DNA from: Erythrobacter sp. | GTDB lineage: Bacteria > Pseudomonadota > Alphaproteobacteria > Sphingomonadales > Sphingomonadaceae | Length of the DNA stretch: 15,458 bases | Assembly (NCBI GenBank): GCA_030731635.1 | Contig: JANQTR010000138.1 | Location: 1-15,458, forward strand | Direction: 5' to 3' | Part shown: positions 6,032-12,420 of the stretch, one piece after another | How positions within the stretch are numbered: the first letter of the stretch is position 1 | Layout of the letters: every line of letters starts with the position of its first letter | Program-made: the position numbers and the translations under genes | Notes under the pieces: generated by a model | Database searches by the model: none | Told to the model about the DNA's origin: nothing | What the model saw: the letters and a program-made list of their open reading frames with translations, nothing else

Positions 6032-6703
6032 CTGGAGTAGTTCGGGATTGCGCAACACGATCCCGCGTTTGCCATCGCGCTGGATCGCGCCCATGTCTTC
6101 CAGCTGGCCCAGTTTGCGGCTGACGGTTTCGATGGTCAGGCCCAGCATGTTGGCGATCTCGCCGCGGGTCAGTGGCAGTTCAAAGCGTGGAGCAAGATGG
6201 CAGGAGCTGTCGCTGGCGGCTCTGGCGAAATCGTGCAGTAAAGCCGCCAGCCGCGATTCGGCGCTGGCGTGGCCGGTCAACTCCAGCAGATTGCGCGTCG
6301 CCAGCAAATCGGCCTGACTGCGGCGGAGCAGCGCGCGGGCCAGCGCCGGGTATTCCTCGATCGCGCGTTCAACGTCGGCTTTGGCAAAGATGCATAGTCG
6401 GCTTTCCGTCAGCGCCACCACATCGTGATGCGCAAAGGGCGCGAACAGCTCGCCGATGAAGCCTGCCGGGTGGACGAGGGCGAGGATCTGTTCGTTGCCG
6501 TCGACATCCACCGCCGAAACCTTCAACGCGCCGGTCAACAACGTGGCGCAGGCAGCGTCTTCGTCGCCCGCCGCGAACAGCATTTCCCCGCGTTTCAAGG
6601 TGCGGGTGCGCCCGGCGGTGGCCATCGCATCGCGTTCTTCCGGGGTCAGCACCGCGCAGGCGGCTGTTTCTTTTACCGGGCAGGTGCTGCACGCGAGGTT
6701 CAT
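6014..6703 (-). CDS. Crp/Fnr family regulator, FnrL-type oxygen sensor
   Basis: A 229-residue transcription factor. The N-terminal C5-x2-C8-x7-C16 plus C104 (in ESRLCIFAK, where E. coli FNR has C122) supply the four ligands for an oxygen-labile 4Fe-4S cluster in the alphaproteobacterial FnrL/FnrN spacing. Residues about 35-115 are the cyclic-nucleotide-like sensor fold, 115-150 the dimer helix, and 175-215 the winged helix-turn-helix. Recognition helix IETVSRKL carries the E-x-x-S-R residues that read TTGAT. ATG 6703 is chosen because it overlaps the stop of the upstream lipoprotein gene as ATGA; a GTG at 6721 is the alternative. The only perfect FNR box seen in the window is upstream of the convergent gene at 5504. 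No FNR box was seen before its own operon. Confidence 0.92.
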   Translation of the reverse strand: MNLACSTCPVKETAACAVLTPEERDAMATAGRTRTLKRGEMLFAAGDEDAACATLLTGALKVSAVDVDGNEQILALVHPAGFIGELFAPFAHHDVVALTESRLCIFAKADVERAIEEYPALARALLRRSQADLLATRNLLELTGHASAESRLAALLHDFARAASDSSCHLAPRFELPLTRGEIANMLGLTIETVSRKLGQLEDMGAIQRDGKRGIVLRNPELLQEMSGR

Positions 6704-7200
6704 GCCCCCAGCATCTCCCACAACCGGGCGATTGCAGCATCCTGGCTGGCAAGCATCGCGGCAACGTCGGTCTGCGCGGCGGTGATCGCTGGGTCAGGGG
6801 CAAGCGCGGTCGCAGCATCTACCGCCAGCTTATCAAGATCGGCCAGCACCGCCGACGTCGCGCCGCGCTGTGATGAGAGTTCGGCCATCGCCACCAGCGC
6901 TGCTGCACCGGCGTTGCTTTCGATGGAACGCCCCATTCCGGCGCGGACAATCGGTGCGGCTGCGGTTTCCCGCGACGAGAATGCTGAATGGGCGGCCATC
7001 GCCTTGCTGCGCAGCGCACCGAGCGTATCGGCGCTGACCACCGGACGAATCGGTGCAGCGGGCTGCGCCGCAGCAACCGGCAGCGCGCCTGTTTCAAACG
7101 GGCGCAACGCCAATGAGGGGTATCGTTCATTATTAGCCGCACACCCTGCCAGCGCGGCAAGCAGACCCAGAACAGCACAATTTCTGAAAATAACGCGCAT
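6700..7200 (-). CDS. Hypothetical lipoprotein, co-translated with the Fnr regulator
   Basis: A 166-residue protein of no family I recognise. It has a clear lipoprotein signal: basic start (MRVIFRN), hydrophobic core, and lipobox LAGC with the acylated cysteine at residue 20. The residue after the cysteine is Ala, so outer-membrane sorting is likely. The mature part is Ala-rich and mostly helical, with a predicted long helix near the C terminus (AITAAQTDVAAMLASQDAAIARLWEML). Its stop overlaps the Fnr start by 4 nt (ATGA), which normally means coupled translation; linking a lipoprotein to an oxygen regulator is unexpected and the functional tie is unknown. A GAGGG ribosome binding site precedes ATG 7200. 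Confidence 0.8.
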   Translation of the reverse strand: MRVIFRNCAVLGLLAALAGCAANNERYPSLALRPFETGALPVAAAQPAAPIRPVVSADTLGALRSKAMAAHSAFSSRETAAAPIVRAGMGRSIESNAGAAALVAMAELSSQRGATSAVLADLDKLAVDAATALAPDPAITAAQTDVAAMLASQDAAIARLWEMLGA

Positions 7201-7213
7201 AATCCCTCATGTC

Positions 7214-7241
7214 CTGTTACCACGGCGCCTGCAACCGGCAA
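7214..7241 (-). promoter_or_regulatory. Candidate promoter for the lipoprotein-fnr operon
   Basis: On the minus strand TTGCCG (7241-7236), a 16-nt spacer and TAACAG (7219-7214) resemble a sigma-70 promoter, ending 13 bp before the ATG. The inverted repeat CCGGCA/TGCCGG (7235-7240/7249-7254) overlaps its -35 and could be a regulator site. The hexamers are only moderate matches. Confidence 0.3.
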
Positions 7242-7299
7242 AGCGGGCTGCCGGGAACCGGTGGCATGCGTTTTGGTTCGGTTTTGCCGCGCGGGGGCG

Positions 7300-7328
7300 T
7301 TGACTTGGGATAGGCTTTCCCCTAACGG
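7300..7328 (+). promoter_or_regulatory. Candidate promoter for rplU-rpmA
   Basis: TTGACT (7300-7305), a 17-nt spacer and TAACGG (7323-7328) make a plausible sigma-70 promoter, with a good -35 and a weaker -10. It would leave a leader of about 100 nt before rplU. No known L21-type leader motif was recognised in that leader. Confidence 0.45.
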
Positions 7329-7435
7329 CACCCATCTTTCCGGGGCTGCATTCTCGCACGCCTCGCATTGCCGTTCGGTTGGTCTGGCGTGATCCTGCCC
7401 ACCCGCACATGGCTCAAGATTGAGAGTAGATAGAC

Positions 7436-7819
7436 ATGTTCGCGATAGTGCGCACGGGCGGCAAGCAATACCGGGTTGCCGCCGGAGACAAGATTGCCGT
7501 TGAAAAGCTCGCTGGCGAAGCCGGTGACACCATCACGCTGAGCGATATTCTGCTCGCTGGTGAAGGTGAAGATCTGGCCGATGCTGCGAAGGTGACCGTT
7601 TCGGCGGAAATCATCGCGCAGGCCAAGAGCGAGAAGGTGATCGTCTTCAAGAAGCGTCGCCGTCACAATTATCGTCGCAAGAACGGCCATCGCCAGCAGA
7701 TGACCCTGCTGCGAATCACAGCCGTTGGTGCTGCGGAAGCCAAGGCTCCGGCCAAGAAGGCAGCCGCCAAGAAGACCAAGAGCGAAGCGCCGGCTGAAGC
7801 CGCCGCATCGGCCGAATAA
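7436..7819 (+). CDS. rplU: 50S ribosomal protein L21
   Basis: A component of the large ribosomal subunit that binds 23S rRNA. It starts with the classic MFAIVRTGGKQYRV and contains the signature KKRRRHNYRRKNGHRQQMTLLRI (positions about 72-94, shown here only as the family's basic loop). The core ends near residue 97; the last 30 residues are an Ala/Lys/Glu-rich tail (AKAPAKKAAAKKTKSEAP), a C-terminal extension common in alphaproteobacterial L21 and probably disordered. The 127-residue total is longer than the ~103 of E. coli for that reason. Its ribosome binding site is modest (TTGAGAG). It is followed 14 bp later by rpmA, the universal L21-L27 pair. Confidence 0.97.
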   Translation: MFAIVRTGGKQYRVAAGDKIAVEKLAGEAGDTITLSDILLAGEGEDLADAAKVTVSAEIIAQAKSEKVIVFKKRRRHNYRRKNGHRQQMTLLRITAVGAAEAKAPAKKAAAKKTKSEAPAEAAASAE

Positions 7820-7833
7820 GGAGCGAGTGAACC

Positions 7834-8103
7834 ATGGCACATAAGAAAGCAGGCGGTTCGTCGCGTAACGGTCGTGATTCGGCCGGTCGTCGCTTGGGCG
7901 TTAAAAAGTTCGGCGGTCAGGAAGTGATCGGCGGCAACATTATTATCCGTCAGCGCGGCACCCGCGTGTACCCGGGCGTGAATGTCGGCATTGGCCGCGA
8001 TCACACCCTCTACGCGCTTGATGCCGGTGTGGTACGTTTCCACGGCGGTAAGCTCGGCCGTAAATACGTATCGGTTGATGCGATGGCGGAAGCCGCCGAA
8101 TAA
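7834..8103 (+). CDS. rpmA: 50S ribosomal protein L27
   Basis: L27 reaches with its N terminus toward the peptidyl transferase centre. The 89-residue product has the invariant MAHKKAGGSSRNGRDS start without the cleavable Firmicutes leader, then GGQEVIGGNIIIRQRGT and GIGRDHTLYALDAGVV. AAGGAG at 7818-7823 is a good ribosome binding site 10 bp before ATG. The stop TAA is followed at once by the 9-bp hairpin at 8104-8132 and a structured region ending in a strong terminator, so the rplU-rpmA transcript probably stops near 8252. Confidence 0.98.
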   Translation: MAHKKAGGSSRNGRDSAGRRLGVKKFGGQEVIGGNIIIRQRGTRVYPGVNVGIGRDHTLYALDAGVVRFHGGKLGRKYVSVDAMAEAAE

Positions 8104-8132
8104 GCGGATGATTCGAAAAAGGGATCATCCGC
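8104..8132 (+). repeat. Perfect 9-bp hairpin abutting the rpmA stop
   Basis: GCGGATGAT (8104-8112) and ATCATCCGC (8124-8132) form a perfect stem around an 11-nt loop (TCGAAAAAGGG). No T tract follows, so on its own it is not an intrinsic terminator; it may protect the mRNA 3' end or mark a processing point. Confidence 0.6.
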
Positions 8133-8134
8133 AA

Positions 8135-8252
8135 GGATGGTCCCGGTTGGTGCCACGCCCGAAAGCAGCAAAGCGGTAGGGCGAACACGGCAAACCAACT
8201 TCAAGAGGGAGATGGGACCATCCTCGTTTCGAGGGGGTCCGTCTCCCTTTTT
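8135..8252 (+). ncRNA. Candidate structured RNA or 3'-UTR element downstream of rpmA
   Basis: An unusual density of pairing in non-coding sequence. Perfect 10-bp stem GGATGGTCCC (8135-8144) with GGGACCATCC (8214-8223) encloses GTTGGTGCC (8146-8154) with GGC (8189-8191) and ACCAAC (8194-8199), and inside that CGCCC (8156-8160) with GGGCG (8179-8183) around an 18-nt loop. The 3' arm of the outer stem also belongs to the terminator hairpin, so the two folds exclude each other. No known family (SRP RNA, 6S, common riboswitches) was recognised. It could be a 3'-UTR-derived small RNA or an attenuator ahead of the gene at 8353. Confidence 0.5.
8206..8252 (+). terminator. Strong Rho-independent terminator after rplU-rpmA
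   Basis: AGGGAGA (8206-8212) pairs with TCTCCCT (8242-8248) and GGACC (8215-8219) with GGTCC (8236-8240); an inner CCTCG-TTT-CGAGG stem (8222-8234) caps it. It runs straight into TTTTT (8248-8252). This is the clearest terminator in the window. Confidence 0.88.
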
Positions 8253-8352
8253 GTATTCTCCCTCGTAAGCCCGCGGAATCACAAAGTTTCGCGGCCATGA
8301 AATTGTCATGCGCAGACCCTAGGGCAGGCGCGGGGCGAGGAAGGGAGAACTC

Positions 8353-8892
8353 GTGTTCCACCGCACTGAAAGACTGTTTCTGAGACCTGCTTTCCCTGAA
8401 GATTGGGAAGCGATCCTTGCGTGCATCGGCAGCGATGAGGCGATTGCGCGCAACCTTGCGCGGGCGCCTTGGCCTTATGGCGAGGACGCGGCGCGCGGCT
8501 TTGCGGCGCTGCCGCAGGATCCGCACCTGCCGCATTTCCTTGTCACGTTGCCGGGCACCGGGGTGATTGGGAGCGCCGGCATGGGCGAACATGAAGGCGC
8601 GCGCGAAATCGGCTATTGGATCGCACGCGAATTCTGGGGCCATGGCTTCGCTACCGAAGCGGCTGGCGGGGTGCTCAAGGTTGCGCGCGCCATCGGTCAC
8701 CGGCAGCTGACGGCAGGCCACTTTGCAGACAACCCCGCATCGGGCCGGGTGCTGCGCAAGATTGGGTTTCAGCCGACCGGACGGGTTACCAAGCGTCACA
8801 GCCGCGCGCGTGGTCAGCATGTCGATTCGGTCGAATATGCGCTTGATCTGGAAGCCGATTTTGATCCCCACCCGGTCATGCGCGCCGCCTGA
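8353..8892 (+). CDS. GNAT family N-acetyltransferase (RimJ/RimL-like)
   Basis: A 179-residue cytoplasmic acetyltransferase using acetyl-CoA; substrate unknown. The start TERLFLRP and the fold order match the RimJ/RimL-type subfamily. REIGYWIAREFWGHGFATEA (84-103) holds the beta-4 strand and the acetyl-CoA pyrophosphate loop G-H-G-x-A, and ADNPASGRVLRKIGFQPTGR (near 125-144) is the typical N-x-x-S...L-x-K-x-G-F end of the domain. GTG 8353 is chosen since GGGAG (8343-8347) precedes it at good distance. It is usually found after rpmA in sphingomonads, from memory, so position alone says little about its substrate. It lies 100 bp after the terminator and is probably transcribed separately. Confidence 0.88.
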   Translation: MFHRTERLFLRPAFPEDWEAILACIGSDEAIARNLARAPWPYGEDAARGFAALPQDPHLPHFLVTLPGTGVIGSAGMGEHEGAREIGYWIAREFWGHGFATEAAGGVLKVARAIGHRQLTAGHFADNPASGRVLRKIGFQPTGRVTKRHSRARGQHVDSVEYALDLEADFDPHPVMRAA

Positions 8893-8956
8893 TCGGGGGG
8901 TGACCGGGCGGCGCCGCTTGTTCGCATGCGCAAAACCGATTAGCGCCAGAGCCATC

Positions 8957-9568
8957 ATGACATCTCGCAAACGCCTTACTCCCGAAGAATCCCGCAGTTC
9001 GGCGCTTTCAGCGGCGCGCGCGCTGCTGATCGAAACCGGGCCGCAGGCAGTGACGCTGAAGGCGGTGTCGGCGCGGATCGGGCGCACCCACGCCAACCTG
9101 CTGCACCACTTCGGCTCAGCATCAGGCCTGCAAAAGGCGCTGGCTGAACATCTGGCGCGTTCGGTCTGCGAAACGATCATCGAAGCCGTGCGCGCTAGCC
9201 GCGAGGGCCTCGGCTCGGCGCGTGAGGTTGTGGATCTGGCGTTTGACGCGTTTGATCGCGAAGGCGCGGGCGCGCTGACCAGCTGGATGCTGCTGACCGG
9301 CAACGAAGACGCGCTCGACCCGATTATCAGCACAATCCACGATCTGGTTGATGAGCTGGCACCTTGCGAAGTCAACGCCGCTACCAGCGACCGCCGCATT
9401 CACCGCGATACGTTGACTTTGGTGCTGATGGCGCTGGGCGATGCACAGATTGGCGGTCCGCTGGCCAAATCGCTCGGCGTGCCGCGCGATGCCGCGCGCG
9501 AACGGGCGACCGTGATGCTCGAAGCCTCGCTCGCGATTTATCATGAGCAACACCACGGTTGCAGCTAG
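8957..9568 (+). CDS. TetR/AcrR family transcriptional regulator
   Basis: A 203-residue repressor-type protein. Residues 10-55 form the TetR DNA-binding domain: ALSAARALLIETGPQAVTLKAVSARIG followed (in two pieces) by RTHANLLHHFGSASGL, the usual helix-turn-helix ending in the Y/H-HF motif. The rest is a variable ligand-binding helical domain that does not reveal the ligand. ATG 8957 gives the normal N terminus; a longer open frame back to 8723 overlaps the GNAT gene and is not real. It follows the GNAT gene by 64 bp on the same strand. An 8-bp palindrome CGCATGCG (8923-8930) lies 26 bp upstream and could be an autoregulatory site. Its stop shares CTAG with the convergent gene. Confidence 0.9.
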   Translation: MTSRKRLTPEESRSSALSAARALLIETGPQAVTLKAVSARIGRTHANLLHHFGSASGLQKALAEHLARSVCETIIEAVRASREGLGSAREVVDLAFDAFDREGAGALTSWMLLTGNEDALDPIISTIHDLVDELAPCEVNAATSDRRIHRDTLTLVLMALGDAQIGGPLAKSLGVPRDAARERATVMLEASLAIYHEQHHGCS

Positions 9569-10293
9569 GGTTCGACCATCCCGGCACGCTGCCATGCGGG
9601 CAGGGTGGCAGGATCAAGGTTTTCCGCCCGCAGATGATCCACCGCTAGCCCAAGTTCGGGATAGGCCGCCTTCTGGCGCGCTTCGTCTGACGCGGTCAAG
9701 GACACCACCACAAGCCGCCGGTTGACCTTCTGCCGCCAGTTCATTCGCGCCGTGTTTTCCTGCCCGACATAGCAGCCTTTGGTAAAGCTGACGCCATTCA
9801 GTTCGACCGCGTTGGTTTCCAACCACAAGATATCGCCCAGCTCATCCCGCCCTTCAGGCACGCCAAGCGCTAGGCGGTGGGCGAGCCAGGCGGCATCTGC
9901 GCTTGGCCCGCCAATTGGGGCGAGCCAGCGATAGCCGAGTTCTGGCAGGCGCGGGTCGGGAACAGCACCGGGGTGCGGCATGGGGCTCCAATGCACGCCA
10001 AGCGAATCGTCGCGCATAATCGCAATCTTGCGCCGCAGCCGGTACATCGACAGGCGCTTGGCAAGATCATCCGCGACCGCTGCCTTGCAATCGAGCAGCA
10101 GCCCGTCGGCATCCTGCCACACCAGAAAATCGAACAGATGCTTGCCCTGCGCGCTGAGCAGTGCGGCATAGCAGGGCAGCGGCCCCTGCACATCATTAGT
10201 GACGAGGCCTTGCAGGAATGCAGCCACATCCTCGCCATCCTCCAGCGGGGATAGGCGGATGATCGCGCGAGTGGAAAGGTGGGTTGCAGTCAT
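9565..10293 (-). CDS. YgfZ/GcvT-domain folate-binding protein (Fe-S cluster related)
   Basis: A tetrahydrofolate-dependent protein (IBA57/YgfZ type) that supports maturation or repair of Fe-S enzymes, MiaB-like radical SAM proteins among them. At 242 residues it is the short bacterial form. Diagnostic motif KGCYVGQE spans 172-179, with the conserved cysteine C174, followed by the R of ENTAR. The N-terminal FLQGLVTNDV (27-35) and GKHLFDFLVW (50-59) are the GcvT-like folate-fold strands. The start ATG at 10293 is 38 bp from the divergent pyrC ATG. The final TAG interlocks with the stop of tetR through a shared CTAG. The Fe-S role is family knowledge; nothing in the window tells which enzymes it serves, though MoaA nearby is a 4Fe-4S enzyme. 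Confidence 0.92.
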   Translation of the reverse strand: MTATHLSTRAIIRLSPLEDGEDVAAFLQGLVTNDVQGPLPCYAALLSAQGKHLFDFLVWQDADGLLLDCKAAVADDLAKRLSMYRLRRKIAIMRDDSLGVHWSPMPHPGAVPDPRLPELGYRWLAPIGGPSADAAWLAHRLALGVPEGRDELGDILWLETNAVELNGVSFTKGCYVGQENTARMNWRQKVNRRLVVVSLTASDEARQKAAYPELGLAVDHLRAENLDPATLPAWQRAGMVEP

Positions 10294-10331
10294 GCGTGAC
10301 AGATAGGCTTACGCGTCGCTAAGGGGAAGGC

Positions 10332-11369
10332 ATGACTGACAGCCTCACGATCCACCGCCCCGATGATTGGCACCTGCATTTCCGCGATGGCGCGATCATG
10401 CGCGATGTCGTGCCCTTTACCGCGCGGCAGTTCGGGCGGGCGATTGTGATGCCCAACCTGACCCCGCCGGTGACGACCACCGCGCTGGCAGCAGCCTATC
10501 GCGACCGGATCATGGTAGCGGTGCCAGAGGGCGTGAGCTTCACGCCGCTGATGACCTGCTATCTCACCGACACCACTGACGCCGATGATCTGGCGCGGGG
10601 GGCGGCGACGGGCGTTTTCACCGCCGCCAAGATGTATCCCGCCAACGCCACCACCAATTCGGCCGCCGGGGTCAGCAATATCGAGAACCTTTACCCCGTG
10701 CTCGCGCGGATGGAGGCGGACGACATTGTGCTGTGCATCCACGGCGAGGTGACCGATCACGACATTGATGTGTTCGACCGGGAAAAAGAATTTATCGATC
10801 GGCACTTGCGAGGCCTTGTTGCGAACTTCCCGAAACTGCGGGTGGTGTTTGAACATATCACCACGTCAGACGCGGTGGATTTCGTGCTGGCGTCCGGCCC
10901 GCAGGTTGCAGCCACGATCACCCCGCAACATCTCCACATCAACCGCAATGCGATGCTTGTCGGCGGCATTCAGCCGCACAATTACTGCCTGCCCGTGGCC
11001 AAGCGTGAAACGCATCGGCTGGCGCTGCGCAAGGCGGCGACGGGCGGATCGGGCAAGTTCTTCCTTGGCACCGACAGCGCCCCGCATTTGAAGCGCGATA
11101 AGGAAAGCGCCTGCGGCTGCGCGGGCATTTTCGGCGCGCCCTATGCGCTGGAAAGCTACATCACGGTGTTCGACGAGGAGTGCGCGCTGGACCAGTTCGA
11201 AGGCTTTGCCTCGCTCCACGGCCCAGCGTTTTATCGGCTGCCGGTGAATGAGGATACGGTGACGCTTGAACGCGCCGAGGTAGCGGTGCCTGCGTGCCTG
11301 CACGTCACCGGCGAGGAGATCGTCCCCTGGCATGGCGGGCAGGTGCTCGGCTGGCGGTTCGTGGGTTAA
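10332..11369 (+). CDS. pyrC: Dihydroorotase, type II
   Basis: Closes N-carbamoyl-L-aspartate to L-dihydroorotate, the third step of pyrimidine synthesis. The 345-residue length and motifs match the E. coli-type (class II) enzyme. Zinc ligands: H14 and H16 in DDWHLHFRDG, carboxylated K100 in AAKMYP, H137 in CIHGEV, H175 in FEHITT, and catalytic D248 in GTDSAPH; all are present at the spacing of E. coli PyrC. The flexible substrate loop region IFGAPYALES is also seen. AGGGGAAGG just before the ATG is a good ribosome binding site. It diverges from ygfZ across only 38 bp and converges on the rarD gene with a shared TTAA at the stops. Confidence 0.97.
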   Translation: MTDSLTIHRPDDWHLHFRDGAIMRDVVPFTARQFGRAIVMPNLTPPVTTTALAAAYRDRIMVAVPEGVSFTPLMTCYLTDTTDADDLARGAATGVFTAAKMYPANATTNSAAGVSNIENLYPVLARMEADDIVLCIHGEVTDHDIDVFDREKEFIDRHLRGLVANFPKLRVVFEHITTSDAVDFVLASGPQVAATITPQHLHINRNAMLVGGIQPHNYCLPVAKRETHRLALRKAATGGSGKFFLGTDSAPHLKRDKESACGCAGIFGAPYALESYITVFDEECALDQFEGFASLHGPAFYRLPVNEDTVTLERAEVAVPACLHVTGEEIVPWHGGQVLGWRFVG

Positions 11370-12274
11370 ACCGCGCGCTTGGCTGCGCGCTTTCTTGCCC
11401 ACAGGTCAGCAACGAAGATCGCCACCGCGATCCAGATCAGAACGAAGCTGAAAAACTTCGCAGGGGCAAGCGGTTGCTTGAATACCGTGAGGCCCAGGAT
11501 GAAAACGATCGTGGGCGCCAGATACTGGATGAAGCCGAGCGTCGAATAATCCATCCGCCGTGCCGCCAGCGCAAACAATAATAGCGGCACCGCAGTGAGC
11601 ACGCCTGAAAACACTATCAGCCCACTCATCTGCCAATCATGGCCAAAGGATGATCCGGCCGGGCTCATCCCATACCATGCCGCAATGGCCGCGGCGGGCA
11701 GCAGCAGAATCGCGCTTTCAATTGTCAGGCCGGGCAGCGATCCGACCGCAACCTGTTTACGCACAAGGCCGTAAAGCCCAAAGCTGAAACCCAGTGTCAG
11801 ACTGATCCACAAGCTGGTCAGCGCGCCCGCCGCCAGCAAAACCACCGCCGCCAGCGCGATGGCCACCGCCAGCCACTGCCAGCGCGTCAACCGTTCCCCC
11901 AGAAACAGCGTGCCCAGCAGCACATTGATCAGCGGGTTGAGGTAATAACCGATGCTGGTGGCATAAACCTCACCCGCCATAATCGCCCAGATATAGACGA
12001 ACCAGTTGACTGCGATCAGCACCGCACTTGCCCCAAGCGCCAGCATTGTGCGCGCGCTTTTGAACGCGGCGAGCAATTCGGGAAACTGGCGGCGGAACGC
12101 GACGATCAGAAGGCACAGCGGCAGCGTCCAGATAATCCGCCAGCCGACGAATTCGAACGGAGGCACCGTCTTCACCAGCAACAGATACAGCGGCAGAAAG
12201 CCCCAGATCGTATAGGCCCCCAAAGCGGGTAGCAGACCCGATGCGGGCGCGGTTGCAGGTGCGGGCGTTGTCAT
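11366..12274 (-). CDS. rarD: EamA/RarD family transporter
   Basis: A 302-residue inner-membrane protein with two EamA repeats and about ten hydrophobic helices. RarD features are clear: LGAYTIWGFLPLYLLLV at the first helix, FEFVGWRIIWTLP, NWFVYIWA, YATSIGYYLNPLINVLLGTLFLGER (the end of repeat 1, residues about 103-127), and in repeat 2 FIQYLAPTIVFILG. RarD is linked to chloramphenicol sensitivity in E. coli by name only; the physiological substrate of the family is not settled, with small amphipathic metabolites suspected. The start ATG at 12274 has no strong ribosome binding site; a candidate promoter lies immediately upstream. It ends inside pyrC's stop (TTAA shared). Confidence 0.9.
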   Translation of the reverse strand: MTTPAPATAPASGLLPALGAYTIWGFLPLYLLLVKTVPPFEFVGWRIIWTLPLCLLIVAFRRQFPELLAAFKSARTMLALGASAVLIAVNWFVYIWAIMAGEVYATSIGYYLNPLINVLLGTLFLGERLTRWQWLAVAIALAAVVLLAAGALTSLWISLTLGFSFGLYGLVRKQVAVGSLPGLTIESAILLLPAAAIAAWYGMSPAGSSFGHDWQMSGLIVFSGVLTAVPLLLFALAARRMDYSTLGFIQYLAPTIVFILGLTVFKQPLAPAKFFSFVLIWIAVAIFVADLWARKRAAKRAV

Positions 12275-12283
12275 GAACGCTCG

Positions 12284-12312
12284 CCGTTAGGGGGCGCAGT
12301 GACCGGGCGCAA
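12284..12312 (-). promoter_or_regulatory. Weak promoter candidate for rarD
   Basis: On the minus strand TTGCGC (12312-12307), a 17-nt spacer and TAACGG (12289-12284) have the same spacing and the same -10 hexamer as the rplU promoter candidate. The start site would fall only about 3 nt before the ATG, implying a nearly leaderless mRNA, which lowers confidence. Confidence 0.3.
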
Positions 12313-12346
12313 GCGGCGTAGAGACGCTGTGGAGCGCAGGGCATGG

Positions 12347-12367
12347 GGTTCAGTGTGTCACTGAACC
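12347..12367. promoter_or_regulatory. Perfect 9+3+9 dyad, operator-like
   Basis: Arms GGTTCAGTG (12347-12355) and CACTGAACC (12359-12367) are perfect reverse complements separated by TGT. The size and symmetry fit a dimeric repressor operator (TetR, GntR or LysR class). It is 73 bp upstream of rarD and 31 bp before the AT-rich patch that may be the promoter of an RNA or of the lipoprotein gene. As RNA it would be a tight hairpin, so a structural role is possible too. The cognate protein is unknown. Confidence 0.5.
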
Positions 12368-12420
12368 GCGTCTGTCAGCTTGGCTGCCGATTCGTTCATA
12401 TTAAATGCCCTATATCTGAA

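Noticed and set aside
8146..8199. Possible signal recognition particle (4.5S) RNA, because of a GAAAGCAGC stretch
   Set aside because: The GGAAGGAAGCAGCC-type apical loop and symmetric internal loop are not present; only a few bases agree.
8296..8310. CATGA-AATTG-TCATG inverted repeat upstream of the GNAT gene
   Set aside because: The arms are only 5 bp, with no promoter hexamers in a sensible position; not enough to call a site.
8923..8930. CGCATGCG palindrome upstream of tetR as an operator
   Set aside because: Eight bases is too short to stand out in DNA of this base composition; it is mentioned with the gene only as a possibility.
8125..9399. A 424-codon minus-strand open frame over the GNAT and tetR genes
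   Set aside because: It runs through two genes with clear domain signatures and through the rpmA terminator, and shows no protein-like features.
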